Assembly: GCF_030272615.1 (NCBI RefSeq)
Contig: NC_081413.1
Location: 560,707,445 to 560,771,444, forward strand
Length of the DNA stretch: 64,000 bases
Direction: 5' to 3'
From: Cryptomeria japonica
Lineage: Eukaryota > Streptophyta > Pinopsida > Cupressales > Cupressaceae
Position 1 is the stretch's first letter, and each line of letters opens with the position of its first letter. Below the pieces are notes generated by a model. The model was not told the DNA's origin and made no database searches. It worked only from the letters and a program-made list of their open reading frames with translations. A program made the position numbers and the translations under genes. This document shows positions 32,691 to 44,382 of the stretch, piece by piece.

Positions 32691-34150
32691 GAATTATGTT
32701 ATATTATATTGATTTGTGTCATTATGATTGATAGTATCAATTGACATTAATATTTATTAAAAATATATTAGAATGTTTGTATAATTATTTAACTTTTCTT
32801 TAGACACTGGACTAAGACAACATTCCTAATATTAAAGACTCTAACATTATTACTAAATCTAATTATTAAAAAGAAATAATTAAAGTAAAGTTGTTTCTAA
32901 AACGATTAATTTCATTACTACAAAATTTAAGAAAACTACCATCTAACGCTCTCTCAAAATTTAAGTATCAAGTATGCTATTCCAAATCATATTAAGTTGC
33001 TTGTTCCTAATATTATCTAAAAATAACTACACTTATTAGAAGTACATTATGGTTGCTTGCAACAAAGTTTCAAAATTCTTAAAATTAAGGAGACATGGGC
33101 ATGGTTTGATTGCCCATGACCTAAACAATGGATTCTATTTCTTTTAATGTTAGTTCCTAGCATGGTAAGAAACTATAGGGGAGACTTAAATATTGAATAG
33201 TGATTAAATAGAAAGCCAGCAGCCAATCAGATTTGAGTTTTTTTAAATATTTGTATAAATTTTCTTCTTCCTTAAGCGAAGTTGTTTGTTGTTTAAGTCA
33301 TTATATTAATTTGAATTTTTTGCATTGTAGTGTTCGATTGTAGGATGTCAATGAAGGGTTGCAGGATGAGTTTCCATCATCTAATTGGCATTTCAAATTT
33401 CTAGCTCATATATCAATACCAAAGAATGCACACAAATCTATATCTTTGTCAGTGCATTGCAGGGTTATAGGGTTTCGAGCATCATATGGCATTTGTTCAT
33501 AATCCAAGATTCCTTGACTATGCTTTGAAATCTTGTATACTCATTTACATGTAGTGAATTCTCACAAAATATGGAGTTATGTATACTCTCATAGTCTCTT
33601 GTGGATGTTTTTGTATTATGCCTTCTCCATTAGACAGGGAGCCATATTTGCATCACACACAGACATTAAATGCCCATATTTGGATCTTTCATTTGTAAGG
33701 GCTTGAGCTAAGGTGAAGAGGGCGCAAATAAACAAATGCAAGAGGATGCAAGTGAAATAGACAATTGGCAAATAAGGATTTTATATTTCTTTCATGTAGA
33801 GAGAGGTGGATAGTGTTGGATTTTTTTTCTCTCCCACTATTCATTCCTTTGCCCTCATGTTTATGGTCATAGCAACATGTATATGGGGAGGTGAAAGGGT
33901 AAGTGATAGTGAAGCTCCAATCCATGATTGATAAATAAGGGGAAACATATAAGTGGTTTAACACAATTACTTGGCACAATTTCTTCTCAAGTGGGGGTGT
34001 AATATTTGTAAGGCATGCACAAAATGGCTTTGAAATTTATAGGTATAATCTCCATCAGCATAGGTTTCTTAGTGATTATTTCTTTATATTCCTAAATATT
34101 TTATCTTAATACTCCAATACATGACTTAAGAATTAGATCTTGGTACTTTT
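32691..34150. other. Non-coding stretch
   Basis: AT-rich, no domain and no repeat that I can tie to other parts of the window. It could include the original upstream region of the dioxygenase fragment that follows. Confidence 0.4.
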
Positions 34151-34167
34151 TCTCTTGTGATTCTGAC

Positions 34168-34640
34168 CATGTCGCTTCAAACCAACGTGGAGAATGTTGA
34201 TTTTCCTATTATTTATATTTCACGGTTTTCTTATAAATTTGATGGTGAAGATTTAAACCATCTCGAAGATCTTGAATTGATTAGCAAAGTGAGAGAATCC
34301 TGCAAACAATGGGTTTTTTTCTTTTTTGTGAATCATGGAATCCAACAGACCTTCTAGAAGACATCATCTCAAATCTAGGAATTATGTACAATGTTCGCTG
34401 AAGTTAAAACAAGAGTCAGTGGCACCACTTCTTACAAAGCTCCTCCTCCTTGGAATTTAAGCTTTGACCTCCCCAAGTTGCCTCATTTAGAAATAATTCA
34501 AGAAATGTCTTAAAAAATATGTCCTCAAGATGGCAACCCTAAATTCTCATATGGATTTTACTTATTTATTACACTTATTCTTGAGTATTATAAATTGTGT
34601 AAGTCTATTAAAATCAGTAATAACTCTTATTGGCTCTAGG
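34168..34640 (+). pseudogene. 2-oxoglutarate/Fe(II) dioxygenase, N-terminal fragment
   Basis: From ATG at 34168: VDFPIIYISRFS, then LEDLELISKVRESCKQW and FFFVNHGI. This is the DIOX_N domain of plant 2-oxoglutarate dioxygenases (family form: PVIDL..L..I..AC..WGFF.V.NHG). A TAG follows at 34354, then recognisable pieces such as TTSYKAPPPWN, LPKLPHLEIIQEMS and KICPQDGNPKFSYG. Two frameshifts and several stops occur, and the catalytic double-stranded beta-helix (HxD..H) is absent. It breaks off where minus-strand copy B begins near 34660. A host-gene remnant; the exact enzyme cannot be named. Confidence 0.75.
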
Positions 34641-34659
34641 TTAAATATTTTTTTGCAAC

Positions 34660-36450
34660 TTCTGAAATTACTATTTCTGATTAAGATAAATGGGTTTTAT
34701 AGGGACCTAAAACCTAAATCCATACATAAAAAAAAATCAAAATAGTAGGGAAAAAATCAAAAATGAAAAGTTAAACAACCACAAAAATAGGGGAGTCACC
34801 CCACAACACCAAACCTAATAGGGACACCAGCAACACAAACAACAAAAAACTAACCAAGAGAATGCATGAACTTAGAGTTCTTCTGTAAAATACTCTTATC
34901 GATTTCCTTGACTTGTTCCATTATGAATCTTGTGGCTCTCCTTTCATGGTTTTTTCTTCTTGTTCTGGTAGAGGGTCTGGTTGTAACCTGCATGTCTTCC
35001 CCTTGAGAACTTGGATCCAAATTCTTCTTTTTTAGCTTGGAAACTGAAGATGGGACCTTGTTAATTGGTTGGGATTTTTGAATGACAATCATCTCGTTAA
35101 CCTTTTTCAGACTTTCTACATTACTCCTCATGGCTTCTTTTCTTATTTCAACCAGGGTCCTTAGGTTAACCTTAAGTTCCTCCACACTTTTCTCTAGCTG
35201 AGCAATCCTTGACTTGTGTTCAGTTTTCATAACTTTGACATCCTCTATGATTCTTTGAATCATTCTAAGGAGACTATTAGTTATGTCTAGCATAGGATTC
35301 TTAGTGAAAGTGTTGATTATGTCATTAATACCCTATTTTAAGAAAATAATTTCATTGGTAATCTAGTGAAAGCATTTTTCTTGGCTATTAGTGGAGTTTT
35401 CTGGGAGAACCTCAAAGTGCATGTCATTTTTGTTTTCTCAAGTCCACTTAGCCCACATTGGGAGTGATGTCCAATTTGGTTTGTTATTCTCCTTTACCCT
35501 TTTAATCCACTATTTTCCCCACTTTATCTTTTTTCATGCTTGGTGGGCCTAGTTATTAAGGCTTAGAAGTGGGGGTTTTAAACTTGCTAGCTACAAATCT
35601 AGGGTGTTTGTTCCTTCTGCTGCTACTAGTGTTGGGAGTAATTTTTTTGGGGGGGCCCTCTTCCTTAGAAGGGAAATAATCAATATCCACTGACAACTTA
35701 AGATTGTGCCAGTCCTTGGCAAGACCTCCCCTACCCTCCTCATCAATTTCAATTTCAGAGACCAATTGCAAATTAGGGTTAACCAAAGATTTATGGGTTT
35801 TTGCAATAGGAGAGGGTTTAATTTTGCATGCTTTAACATATTCCATAATAAGCACAATTAAACCCTTGTGCAAAACATGGTTCTCACTATGCTTGACATG
35901 ATTTGCCAAACTATGGTCAAGAGAGGACAACAAATAAAAAAAGCAAGGAAATTCTTCTATCATGCCTAAAGTGATTTAGAATCATAGAATGGTAAGAAAA
36001 AATGCTAGAAAAATGGTCATCGAGAGTTATATACCTCATTTTGACTTCATCCATGTCTTCCCAAAGTGTAATAAGGTCTTTCCTATTATATCCTTCATTC
36101 ACCATCGTCTTCACTCTATCTCTTTCACATTGTTTATCGAAGAAAACTAAAAGGGATTCCTTCGCAACTTTTCTCTCCCTATAGAACCTTTTTCCTTCCA
36201 TTTGTAGGATAGTAATCTCAGCTACAAAGGACTCATCAATTTTGAATTTGACACCATAAGCAACAAAGATGGTGTTATGATAGCCTTCACAAATTCATCT
36301 CTAATCCTCGGATCCTGGCCATGTAATTTCTTGAGGTATTGCACAAGACCAGCATTAGAAATTTTTGCTCAGATGTCCCTATTCAATTCACACTTGTGGC
36401 AAGAAGTTGGCTCCATTCTATTTTTGTCTCCCCCCATTCTTAAGAAACTC
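34660..36450 (-). pseudogene. Dispersed unknown protein family, copy B (most complete)
   Basis: Minus strand. N-terminal part in pieces: HKCELNRDI-stop-AKISNAG, LVQYLKKLHGQDPRIRDEF, FKIDESFVAEI, then 36201-35917 MEGKRFYRE..YITLDDHFSSIFSYHSM and LNHFRHDRRISLLFLF. After a frameshift, HKGLIVLIMEYVK (35963-35556) is followed by a Ser/Lys-rich linker. C-terminal part: INDIINTFTKNP, then 35293-34850 a coiled coil (RIAQLEKSVEELKVNLRTLV), a basic TRTRRKNHERRATRF and an end IDKSILQKNSKFMHSLG. It shares its first half with copy A and its second half with copy C, which shows they are one family of roughly 500 residues or more. It is cut at its 5' side by the LTR starting at 36491. Confidence 0.62.
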
Positions 36451-36490
36451 ATGCAAACTTGGACATAGCTAGTATTAGAACCGAGCTTGA

Positions 36491-37483
36491 TGTTGGCAAT
36501 TGACACTCTTATGGTAAGGAAAATGATATTTAGGATTTTCATTGATGGAAACTCATCTTCAGGTGCATTTATTTTCTATACGGATTCATTGATTTATCAT
36601 TTTTCTTTGTTTGGGTCAACCCGTATTCACTACACACAACCATTATACACTTTTCTTTACAACTGGTTAAGTCTTGATCCTGGTAACGTGTATCTGAAAC
36701 CCAGTTAAGGATAGGACTCGATTAAGATATCTTGTGACACCAACAATTTCTTTCATGGAATTTTTGATAGCATGTGTAGGCCGACATGGTAATCGAGATT
36801 ATGCATGATATATCTTGTGATCCAACAGTCGCCAGGTTATAATTCTTCATTGAGGCCAACATATTCAAAATTTATAAGGGTATTTAAGGAGATCTTTTAG
36901 TGATGGATATGATATTTGTTGGAATAAAATTTTTGTTATGAATTAGTCAGTGATTGATGGTATTCTTTTTGGTTAGTGAGAGGAAGATTTTATGCACAGT
37001 TTCACGTGTATAGTCTCAATTGATAGCAGAACATGGCAGAATAAAGTATCAGTGAACCAATACAAAGAAAGGGTTAATAGAAGTTGAATCAAAACTTATC
37101 CAGCATGGTTAGATGTACTTTATGAGTTCATTTCTATTTGTAATCAGTTTGCAATATTATGTAAGTCAATGAGACTTACATTTGAACAGTGAGCTCTAGG
37201 TAGTGAGCTTGATTGCATGTGCAATCCCCTCTATGTCATATTTATATACCTTGATCTCAACTATATAGATATTGTGGGTATCAATCCCACCATGGTTTTT
37301 CCCTTTACAGGGTTTTCCACATATAAATATTAGTGTTATGGTTATGCTTCTTTGTGTGTTATCTGGTTTATTCACTTAATTTTATTTATTATTAACTGGT
37401 TCATAAGCAATAAGCTCAAAATTAGTTTTACTGGTAGAACACCGATTCACCCCCCTCCCTCTCAGTGTTCTTGGATTCCAACA
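36491..37483 (+). repeat. Left LTR (993 bp) of the pol-less element
   Basis: Starts TGTTGGCAATTGACACTC and ends TTCTTGGATTCCAACA. The first 205 bp or so match 41501-41708. The last 300 bp match the end of the LTR at 58678-59984 (shared words CAGTGAGCTCTAGGTA, ATATTGTGGGTA, GATTCACC, CTCTCAGT). Confidence 0.85.
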
Positions 37484-37498
37484 ATTGCTATCAGAGCT
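37484..37498 (+). other. Primer-binding site of the pol-less element
   Basis: ATTGCTATCAGAGC directly after the LTR is one base from TTGGTATCAGAGC, the initiator-Met type. Confidence 0.7.
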
Positions 37499-37551
37499 TA
37501 GTTCCTCAAAATAAGTTTAACCACTTGAGGAAGATCTGAAACGTAGAATCA

Positions 37552-38520
37552 ATGGAAACCAATCCGCAGTAGCAACTTCAACTTGCTCTTGAGGATCTTG
37601 ATAATGAGTAGATTGAGAATAGTAAACTAAAGAATGAACTAATGAAAGATAGGGAATACATCATCTCATTACAGAGAAATATTTTAGTTGTTCAAGCTAA
37701 AAGGAAGGAACTTTGTGATCAATTGGAAAATCAAAATAGTGATGAGGAATATGCTAAGAAGGATCAATGTCAGAAACTCACTTAGGAGAACACTATCTTG
37801 AAAAATGAGATGCAACCTTAACCATGAAAATGTGCAAGGAGATTTAAGACATAAAGAAGAAATAAGAGAACCTATCTCAAGCATTGAAGGATAGATCTGA
37901 TGAATGCAACAAACTGACACATGAGCATGACATATTGAGACTTGAGTTGATCCAGTCTTAGAATAATGAACAAGAACTTGAGACACAAATCATAATTATG
38001 AGAGATGACTTAGTCACTGCAAATGATTATAAGGACAAATTCAAAGCCAGCTCTACCAAACTTGATGAACTACTGAAGAGTCACAGAGATGCTAATGACA
38101 AGAGAGGTCTTGGTTATGAAGAAGGAGAAAGCTCTGGCACTGCACAACAAGATCAATCATCTGACTAGAAGAAGAATCATGCCAACAATAGGACATATAA
38201 ATCACATGTAAGACAACCTAATGCTCACAAATTCAATGGTACATGCTTTGTTTGCAATAAATATGGTCATATAGCAAGTCAGTGCAGAAATAGGAATAAT
38301 CAAAACATTTCATCAGTAACAGTCTTGGAAATGTAAGATGTCATGCATGTAGTAGATTTGGAAATCTGGCTAACTAAATAAGATCAAAGGGAAATCAAGG
38401 GTTTAACAAAGAAATTCAAAAGAACAATATTGTCTATTATGCATGCAACAAGATTGGACATATTGCTTAATATTACATGAGTAAGAACTTGTTGATCACT
38501 AATGAAAAAGAAAATGAGAA
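37552..38520 (+). pseudogene. Gag-like frame with coiled coil and zinc knuckles
   Basis: From ATG at 37552: a Lys/Glu/Leu-rich coil (NSKLKNELMKDREYIISLQR) with stops at Gln-like positions. A Ser/Asn-rich region precedes a perfect CCHC knuckle at 38244-38285 (CFVCNKYGHIASQC). Two decayed knuckles follow (CHACSRFGNLAN; YACNKIGHIAQYY, with Cys lost). The N-terminal UBN2-type capsid domain expected in Copia gag is not seen, so this is the C-terminal half of a gag. It probably packaged element RNA. Stops: TAG/TAA in the coil and after TTEM-like segments. Confidence 0.65.
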
Positions 38521-39040
38521 GGGAAAAGAAAAGGTAGAAGATATCATAAAATAACATGAGAAAATATGGGTAAGGATATTAAACACATAGTAGACAAAAC
38601 AACCGGTAGAGCCATCAGGTCTTGCACCAGAAGTAGGAACAACCAATAACTAAGGAACTCTACCTTAGGGGTAGGCAAATCACTGAAGATCATGTAAACA
38701 CCTCGAATTAGATTTGTAGTCAGAGAATTCTGACTGTGGATGGGTACTCAGGGGATTTGAGGTGTTTACTGGAACCTACTTACAGACTATGTGATCTAGT
38801 CAGAATTATCGACAACATTTATGATAGTGGAAAATTAGGGTTAACGGCAATAAAAAGGAAAAAGTTAAGTTATTTTCTTCACATAGTGATCAAGCATTTA
38901 GAAGAGCGATTTTCCTAAAAATTCAAGAGTCCAAGGTGATTTGTGCAAGCATCCATTCAAAGGAAATCTCATCATCTAGTAGTATCTTGAGGTATTTATC
39001 ATTTGTGGAAATCCTAGTTAATATACTTTTTTGGTAAATC

Positions 39041-41061
39041 ATGGATTATTCATCCAATGTCGATACTCCTTTGGTGGTGGAAATCAAGAACCACCCCCGC
39101 CTTGAACTCAAGAAGCATCATTTCAAATCCCTTTTAGATGATCCATTGGGAGCATTCTTGAGCGTCTTCCATGGCATTCTTCACATCAAAGATATTAGGG
39201 CATACATTCACTATGACATCGAGGAGCTCAGATGTTATGAGTTATCCTGTGTTTTCACTGAGAATCTCATTTCGGACAACTAGATGAAACCAAAATTTGC
39301 CCATTTGCAAAAGAAGGGTTTTACCCAATTTATGGATTTTTTGACATCCGACGAGGTGGAATGGGTCCGATACATACTTAGCCGCATTCATGGAGAATTT
39401 ATCTATTTGGACCGGCCCTACAAGATCACTGAGGATGTAATCAAGAATATCACTTTCCTACATAAGATTGGAGATCTACCCCGCCCCAGATCTAAGCTCT
39501 CCAACATAGAACTCGACAAACTCACCGGTACCATCTTCGATGGTCATTCGATGAGGGTTTATGATATAAAGGAGATTGACGTTAAATTTGTAGTAATGAT
39601 AATTAGATACAAAGTTTACTAGTCAATATGCTGAACTCTATCTCTGGAAATAATATTCTTATAGCTCATCAAATGGTGAAGGAAGATGCACACTATGATC
39701 TTTGCAGTGTGACGTTGAAGGAGCTTATGACCAACCTTCAAAATATTAAAAAAGAAAAGAAAAATACTTTCCAATATGGGTCTTTTCTTATTTGCTCAGC
39801 ATTCTACTTTTTGAATACTACTCCCGATTTTGGTAAGATAGAATGGGCTTTTGATCGCCCGGTAGCCACACAGGTAGCCCAAATTTTGGATAGCCAAGGG
39901 GATAAGCAGTAAAAGGAAAATTTATGGGCATTTTTCAAAAATTTTCAAGAGGAAATGAAAAATAGGGCTAGAATTCCTAAATCTATAGTAGAGAAATATA
40001 AAGATACTATATGTTTTATGGTAAATAAAGATGAGTGTATGATTTAGGAAGTCTATATTAGAATAGTTTGGATTATACCGATGGTTTATGAGGTGGACGA
40101 GGCCACACTAGATGCCTATTCTCAACACCTACTACACGCACTAGTTGATGAAAAATAAAACAAATTTGGCATAGCTCAGGAGAAAGCGTTAAAGGTTCAC
40201 CAAGAACAAGTTGCCCCAACCAATAATGTATAGAATAATAAGGTCAATATTGATAAGGAAAAGGATACAAATAATAAGGTTGCCAAGGGTGCATAGGATC
40301 AAAATAAGGCACCAAGTAGCAAAGCCACCAATGCATAAGAACTAAAGGATTCAGTGGATACATCTCCGATAGAGAAAGGCAAATAAACTATGATAGACCT
40401 TTCTTTCAGCTTGGCGATTAACACTTCATCCATAGCCAAAGGAAATATATCACAACTTTCTATTAGTTTTGACAAGGCTTATCATAAGATGTCTCTAGTA
40501 GAGAATATTTTGGTGGCAACAACAGTCCAGGCCCAAGCAACTCAGGAGTTGGCCGAGGAGGAATAAAAAGACAAAGAGCTAATTAAGAACACTTTTGCGG
40601 TTTTGAATAGGTTGGTACCTAATTTTTAGGTACAGAAGAGCACAAGCTCATCTGGTAAATTGAAGGAGATTGTTTATTTTATTCCTAAGCATTATGATTC
40701 TTTGTTAAAGATTTCAATAACTAAGGCTAAGGAAAAATTTGTTGAATCTCAGAAACACACCTCTTTGTAAATGATAACATCAGAGAAAGGTAAACTACAA
40801 ATTCGCTTGCAATCCATTGATGCAGAATTGGCCGAGGGAGGAAAACTTTACAAGACTTATCTAGATTTTGCAAAGTTTACAACCTCCTTAGACAAGCAAA
40901 TCTTAGACTATAGAAATAATTTGATTAAGATTTGTAATTCTTATAACTCGTTAGTAAATCTAACCAGTTCTTTGGATGGTCCAATTTTGGCGGTCATGGA
41001 TCAAATTTTAAAATTAGAAAAGGAAAGAGACAATATAATAAAGAGAGCAACTGAACTTTGA
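39041..41061 (+). pseudogene. Large unrecognised ORF of the pol-less element
   Basis: About 670 codons from ATG 39041, readable in one main frame with roughly ten stops, mostly TAG/TAA where Gln or Trp is likely. N-terminal half: LDDPLGAFLSVFHGIL; GFTQFMDFLTSDEVEWVRYI; YLDRPYKITEDVIKNITFLH; LTGTIFDGHSMRVYDIKE; YGSFLICSAFYFLNTTPDFG. Then a Gln/Lys/Asn-rich linker and a helical C-terminus (SLDKQILDYRNNLIKICNSY, then ILKLEKERDNIIKRA). The ITEDVIK.. segment is reminiscent of KVTETMIAEAIGIP in copy A; distant relation is possible. Position between gag and the 3' LTR suggests an env-like/accessory ORF of a Copia element whose pol has been lost. No transmembrane segment is evident. Confidence 0.5.
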
Positions 41062-41338
41062 AATTTCATAGGTCCCTAGCTAGATAACTTATTATTTCAT
41101 AAGACTGAATGTATATCTAATATGCAGAAGGAGGATCCCACAGAATCAGAGGCAATTGAGTATTACATCAGTCTCTTGAATGGATTCACCTCCATTCCTT
41201 ACTCTCTCAAGAAAGTTTGGGACACTTATGTTTTATTTTTGAAGACTATGTATGTTGATATTTTGAAGCTTGTATAGAACCGACATGTATATTTCTGTAC
41301 AATTTTTTTTGTGGGAGCCCCACTTTGTCATTTATGGC

Positions 41339-41500
41339 AAAGGGGGAGGAATATAGTGAAAAATGTATATATAACTTAGGGGGAGTATATCAAATGTATA
41401 TAGCAGGTGTGTACAACTCAGGGGGAGCAGATTTAGAGGCAGATTTAGAGATGGCATCATTTTTCACGTGAGTGTTGCCATCAATGCCAAAGGGGGAGAT
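41339..41500 (+). other. Four polypurine tracts before the right LTR
   Basis: AAAGGGGGAGGAA (about 41339), TTAGGGGGAGTA (41377), CTCAGGGGGAGCAG (41418) and AAAGGGGGAGAT (41489, next to the LTR). One is required as plus-strand primer; the others are extra copies, about 40-70 bp apart. Confidence 0.8.
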
Positions 41501-41708
41501 TGTTGGCACTTGACACTCATCTGGTAAGACAAATGGCATTTAGGGTTGTCATTGATGAAAAATCATCTTTAGGTGCAAATATTTTCTATTGGGATTCATT
41601 GATTTATCATTTTTCTTTGTTTGGGTCAATCGGTATTCACTACACACAATCCGCATATAAACTTTTCTTTATAACCATTTAAGTCTTGATCTCAGTAACA
41701 TTTATATA
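41501..41708 (+). repeat. Truncated right LTR of the pol-less element
   Basis: TGTTGGCACTTGACACTC.. aligned to 36491-36700 until CTTGATCYYRGTAACRT, after which sequences diverge. About 785 bp of the LTR are missing, so no target duplication can be sought here. Confidence 0.85.
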
Positions 41709-44370
41709 ATTCTCTCTCCAAATGGGGTCTATTGAGGTGGCACTTGGTTCATGTTTGGTTTAAAAGAAAATGGGGGTTATGATTTACTCTTCTTTATAGT
41801 AAGGCATTTTTGTCTCTCCTTCCTAAGTCATCCAACCATTATTTTAGTGTCTAAAGATAAATTCCAATAGGTGTATTCAAATTTAGTTTTGTTTCTCCAA
41901 TCTAGATTTAGTTGCACAAGTTAGACCTTTTCCTAGGTGTACAACATGTCTCAATTTTCTATAGTAGGTTTCAAGTGGCAAGCTCTTAGGTCTAATGTTA
42001 ACTTGACTTAGATACCATATCTAACAATAACTTTGTACTAACAAGAAAAGTAAATTATTTTTTTACTTTTAACAACTAAGAGAAGCTAACTCAATTTATA
42101 TTTCTTTTGAACAAGAAAATATCCAAATATCAGTATTATTCATTTAAATCATTTTGAAATAACTAGAAAGTAAACATGATTGTAAAAGAGTCTATTTTGA
42201 TATTTACTTCTTGCATATCCAAAAAAGCTACCCATAAGTAAGAATAACAAAGAAGTGGTTAGAGTCCCCCAAATTCTACTTGACATTATTGAATCTCACT
42301 TATTGACATATTTTGCATGAGAGGGAGAATTATTAGGGTTTCCATCTGAGCCTAGTATTTAGATACCCACAAAACTCTAGTAATCCATGTACACTATTTC
42401 CCTCTACTAACTTGTATGACCCATTGTCTAGGTTATATGTATCCAATCCTGGTGAACTGACTAGTAAAAAAAGAACTTTTCACAACCTTGGCCAAAGATT
42501 TTGATTAATATTACTAAGCACATAATACATGCAATAATCTTTCCACCCATCCCTAAATGAATTGAGACTCTCTAACACTTGTTTTCATTTGACCCATTTA
42601 TTTTAAGTTTGACAAGTGGCATAAGGAAATGCACTCTCTGCACACCATCCTTGTCAACTAGTAAAAATCATAAAGTGATTTTGATAGATAGAGAAATCAT
42701 AAGAGATATAGGTATGTTCAAATTCATCTTTATTACTTAGGTTTATGAAAATGGTTAATTCTAATTTAGTTACATTACTTAGTTTGTTCACATTCACCAA
42801 AGCATCGGTTAATTTTGACTTGATTTTTTTACCATGGAATCTAGATAGAGGAGGTGTACAAAATATCATCCACTTTTTTGTTCAACTTCATCCAAGTGAT
42901 CTTCCTACGAAGATCCTATCTATTTACATTTATATGGTCATCTATGTGAAAGTCATATCACTTTCAAGTTTTTTTCCATTTTTTCTCTTAATTCTTTTTA
43001 GTATCTTTCTAATTTTATCTCAATGTCGATATTACATTTTCTACCCAAAATAAAAAAAATATGTACATCATAATTTATGGTTTTCGCAAATTCTTCGTTA
43101 GGAAAAAAAATGTCTTTCTTTTTTCTAATTATTAATTCTTTACTTTATTGTAATTATCTCTTTTATCATTCAAGATGATACACAAGTTTTTACATATAGT
43201 TTTCTACTTTGTGAATAGGGGATAAATATAGGAAAGATTACATCTAGATTGATAAATAATAATGATATGTAATATATGATTAAGGAGCAAGATAAATATA
43301 CTAATTACATGTATTATGGAAGCATTTTAAAAATTAAAATAAAAGATATTGTGAACAATAGGATTACAAATCTTTATTAAGGTTTACATAATGCTTGCGA
43401 GGACCAAAGACATGGAAAAGATGAAGACTACAATGGAGATTCCGAAAAGGACTTTGACGGAGAGTTTGATGGTGATGGAACCATGCAATAGTTGAAGATA
43501 AGGATATTTTTTCTAGAAGACCAATAGGATTATACTTATATGACTTGTAAGGTGGCACCATCAAGTGTGCTAGATCATGTGACGAGGAATGATTCATGTT
43601 GGTTCCATCTATTGTGAAGGACATTAGAGGAGTGAGATTCCCCAAATCACATTATAACTTTTTCCTCCTCTTGCATTGTGAAAGAAACTATTGTAGTCAC
43701 CAAGGACCATGAGAAAAGTTATTGAGTTAGGACCCTTTATTCCTTTCCAGCAAATGGTATTTCCACTAGTCTCTCTTGTATGCATGGTTTTGAGGTTGGG
43801 GCGTATTCTTTTTGTCTTCATAATATGTATAATGGATAAACAATTATGGTGTGAGGTGTTTGATAGTTTTCGCAGTCAAGCCTATCTATTGCTAATGCTC
43901 TATCTAGTGTTCCATCTAAGCAAATGACTCTCCCTCATCTTGGCAACAATAGTTTTCTATAGGGGGAGCTAATTTGTGTAGGTAGGATACAAGTCTCTCT
44001 TATTATTATTATAGTTATTATTAAATATTAAATATTTAATTAAAAATGGTTGTTGAATTTAATTTTAAAAAGAGTTTTAAGAAATTTTTTTTAAAAATAC
44101 ACATATATTAAATAATGGCTTTAGTTTTTACAATTTTTTCAATTTATTAGTACTTGTCGTTAGGCAAGACTCTTGTAATGAAAATTTATTTTGAGTGCTT
44201 AAATGGTTATTAAAAGAAACTATTTAGACCTATCATAAACAAATATTTTTCTTTTTTAAATTTTTTTTAACTTAACTTAAAGTATCCATGCATATTTGTT
44301 AACTTTATAATTTAAAAAAAATATTTATCTTCTAAATGATTGGCTAACATTTTTTTCCCTGTTATAGACA
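41709..44370. other. 2.7 kb without recognisable genes
   Basis: AT-rich. Short frames on both strands show no domain. Some stretches (43360-43960) have more even composition but only brief, unconvincing frames. Confidence 0.4.
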
Positions 44371-44382
44371 GGTTTTTCGGAA

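Larger units (their letters stand above)
36491..41708 (+). mobile_element. LTR retrotransposon with gag and extra ORF, no recognisable pol
   Basis: The left LTR is 36491-37483 and the right LTR begins at 41501 but is cut at about 41708. Between them lie a Met-tRNA-like primer site, a gag-like frame with zinc knuckles, a long unrecognised frame and several polypurine tracts. No integrase, reverse transcriptase or RNase H motif was found in the 4 kb interior. It would thus be non-autonomous (TR-GAG/LARD-like), depending on enzymes from a related Copia. The repeated polypurine tracts and a large frame before the 3' LTR recall Sirevirus-type Copia elements. Confidence 0.75.
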
